In this document: positions 62,217-64,000 of the stretch, in pieces
Numbering within the stretch: the first letter of the stretch is position 1
How the letters are laid out: every line of letters begins with the position of its first letter
Assembly: GCA_964492065.1 (NCBI GenBank)
Contig: CAZBHH010000008.1
Coordinates: 1 to 64,000, forward strand
Length of the DNA stretch: 64,000 nucleotides
Reading direction: 5' to 3'
Source of the DNA: JADKAC01 sp964492065
GTDB taxonomy: Bacteria > Bacteroidota > Bacteroidia > Chitinophagales > BACL12
Notes under the pieces: model-generated
What the model was told of the DNA's origin: nothing
What the model saw: the letters and a program-made list of their open reading frames with translations, nothing else
Database searches by the model: none
Position numbers and translations under genes: made by a program

Positions 62217-64000
62217 ATGAGAAATATATTTCTTACTTTATTAATATTATTCATTCAATCCACTTTACCTGATAATGTAAATGCGCAGATTTCAGAAAAA
62301 AAAATTATCTATTGTGAGTATGGATATAATGATTATGAATGGAAGGACACTATTCTTACAAAAATGTATGGAAATGAAGGATGGGAATATTATTATTGGG
62401 GTGATTTTTATTATCCAAACTTTAATTCTTTATCACTAGACTCAAATGTATGTATGCTCTTTTTAGCGAACAATGAGGATAATGGGTTTACTACTTTATT
62501 ATATGAAAATATTTCAGAAATAGAATCTTGGGTTGAAAGTGGGGGCAATTTATTTTTATATTCAAAATTTAATGAAGGAGATACAATTGTAGACGTAGGT
62601 TTTGATAATACTTTTTTTTACACTTATGACGATATATTATGCAGCAATAATGATTGCCCTAAAATAGTAGATTCATCTCATGTAATCTTTAGTGGCCCTT
62701 TTTATCCTGTTGACTTTCCATCTTTGGATGCTTATTATAAGGATACTTATATTGGATGTACGGATTGTACAATTCTAATTATTGATTCGTTATCAAATAA
62801 CCCTGTGATGATTGAAAAAACCTGGGGTGCTGGTAAGATTATTTTCGCTTCAGGAGGAATTCTGTTCCCTTCATTTGATTATCTTGGAAATATTGTCTTA
62901 AGCACAACCTACCAAACAAATACTCTTTGGTACCTCTCCGGCTGCCTGCACCAGCAGGATGATTTAGGCGTTATTGAAGTAAACAATCCTTTTGATAAAT
63001 GCCATCTTACAAATACTGAAGAAATACAAATCACCATCAGAAATTATGGCGACCTGGATAAAACAAATTTTAATATAAGCTACCAGGTAAATGATGGCGA
63101 GGTGGTAACAGAATTTTTTACTGACACCATTGCAGGAGGGTTTACCGGAGATTATACTTTTACAACCACAGCAGATTTAACAGGGCAGCGATTTAACAGC
63201 ATTAAAACATGGACAACAGATGCGTTAGATACAGTACCAAAAAATGATACGCTGATTTATAAAGTGAAAAGTTTTACGCCATTTTCTTCAACAGGATTTC
63301 CTTCATTGGTTTGCCCTGCTGACAGTTTAATTACGGCAACGCCTGAATTTTATCCCGGCATCTGGAGTGGTGATGGTATAACTGATTCTATTACCGGGAC
63401 TTTTGATCCTGCAATTGTTGGAGTTGGAAACAGTACCGAAATAACCTATACATATTCAATCCCGGTTACATATCAAATGGATTCGATTGCATTTGCCCCT
63501 TATGAAGATTCTGACCCAACCTATCTTACTTTAATAGGTGCTGATGAAGAAGAAAAAATACCCATCGGTTTTCCGTTTCAGTTTTTTAATCATGTGTATG
63601 ATTCTCTTTGGGTTGATATAAACGGATTTCTTTCTTTTGACGGATATTATATCTATAGCGATGAACCACCGGCATGTTATTGCGGTGATTCATTAACAGA
63701 TCTTACATATTTTGATAATTATATTTCCGTATGCGCTGCTGATTTATCGCAGGGTGTCGGCTCACTTTCTTATGAAACAATTGGAGTTGCCCCTTACCGT
63801 AAACTAATTATTGATTATACGAATGTTCGCTATGCATATCCGGCAACACATTACAATACCGTGCAGTGTATTTTATATGAGCATACACACCAGATTGAAT
63901 TTCAAAATACTGTAATCTGGGGCTCTGATGAATTTGACTATTTCAATTACCCGAAACAAGGATTCTGTAATGTAGGTTTTGAACAGGAATATATCACAGG
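62217..64000 (+). CDS. Large secreted protein, 3' end beyond the window
   Basis: Open from the ATG at 62217 to the window edge (594 codons, no stop), read by eye. The signal peptide is IFLTLLILFIQSTLPDNVNA. The first about 240 residues form an alpha/beta region with repeated strand motifs (MIEKTWGAGKIIFASGGIL), similar to the ThuA/GATase-like N-terminus of some Bacteroidota surface proteins. A CARDB-like beta domain follows (EIQITIRNYGDLDKTNFNIS), then a Gly-rich bacterial Ig-like unit (YPGIWSGDGITDSITGTFDP), and a beta-rich part (KIPIGFPFQFFNHVYDSLWV). A C-terminal T9SS domain is expected past the edge but cannot be seen. Confidence 0.85.
   Translation, partial: MRNIFLTLLILFIQSTLPDNVNAQISEKKIIYCEYGYNDYEWKDTILTKMYGNEGWEYYYWGDFYYPNFNSLSLDSNVCMLFLANNEDNGFTTLLYENISEIESWVESGGNLFLYSKFNEGDTIVDVGFDNTFFYTYDDILCSNNDCPKIVDSSHVIFSGPFYPVDFPSLDAYYKDTYIGCTDCTILIIDSLSNNPVMIEKTWGAGKIIFASGGILFPSFDYLGNIVLSTTYQTNTLWYLSGCLHQQDDLGVIEVNNPFDKCHLTNTEEIQITIRNYGDLDKTNFNISYQVNDGEVVTEFFTDTIAGGFTGDYTFTTTADLTGQRFNSIKTWTTDALDTVPKNDTLIYKVKSFTPFSSTGFPSLVCPADSLITATPEFYPGIWSGDGITDSITGTFDPAIVGVGNSTEITYTYSIPVTYQMDSIAFAPYEDSDPTYLTLIGADEEEKIPIGFPFQFFNHVYDSLWVDINGFLSFDGYYIYSDEPPACYCGDSLTDLTYFDNYISVCAADLSQGVGSLSYETIGVAPYRKLIIDYTNVRYAYPATHYNTVQCILYEHTHQIEFQNTVIWGSDEFDYFNYPKQGFCNVGFEQEYIT

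Overview
The window is a Bacteroidota chromosome segment, apart from one 10-N scaffold gap at 50119-50128. The lineage is suggested by the 5' end of a 16S rRNA gene at the left edge, repeated promoter elements of the Bacteroidota type (TAnnTTTG, in one case with TTTG 19 bp upstream), several secreted proteins with type IX secretion (T9SS) type A sorting domains, DUF4290 next to murA, and a phosphoglycerate dehydrogenase of the Bacteroides/Entamoeba type. The order or family cannot be fixed from the sequence alone; Chitinophagales-like is a reasonable guess.

Region 1 (1-39.9 kb) is dense housekeeping sequence. It opens with the 16S start and a divergent rrn/serC promoter region. Next come the serine cluster serC-serA-DUF1015, a Cys/Met gamma-family PLP enzyme, a PrsW-type membrane protease and a TIGR02757-type protein. 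After a short patch of decayed secreted-protein genes (7.3-8.3 kb) follow fumarylacetoacetase with a flavin reductase-like protein, pdxH, clpS-aat (N-end rule), citrate synthase, tryptophanase, a UvrD/PcrA helicase, an outer-membrane-factor/adaptor pair, acpP-fabF-rnc, a split transketolase whose halves are separated by two von Willebrand A proteins, DUF4290-murA, a thioredoxin-fold protein without cysteines, grpE-dnaJ, hisS, a low-molecular-weight phosphatase and mnmE.

Region 2 (39.84-41.88 kb) is a small island at the 3' end of mnmE. It is bounded by two identical 107-bp direct repeats whose first 18 bp are the last codons of mnmE. It carries a RhuM-Fic gene broken by one base and a type I restriction-modification locus collapsed to an hsdM start joined out of frame to what looks like an hsdR end. 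No integrase is left.

Region 3 (42-49.3 kb) holds a T9SS-exported beta-propeller-like protein, a helical protein of unknown function, and a three-gene cluster (GH109-like Tat-exported enzyme, sugar nucleotidyltransferase, N-acetylhexosamine kinase-like protein) that could salvage an N-acetylhexosamine.

Region 4 (49.3-64 kb) is visibly more AT-rich and is a secretome and mobile-element zone. It contains a T9SS metzincin protease split only by the N gap, a tail-fibre-like secreted protein, a relic histidine kinase, an intact propeller-type sensor kinase with its LuxR response regulator, an internally deleted IS66 element with recognisable ends just upstream of that kinase, a broken GH2 glycosidase gene, a clan GH-A-like T9SS protein, and a large secreted protein that runs off the right edge.

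No tRNA, CRISPR array or complete phage was seen. Most starts lack a Shine-Dalgarno sequence, as is usual in this phylum, so start sites were chosen from conserved N-termini, signal peptides and promoter positions.
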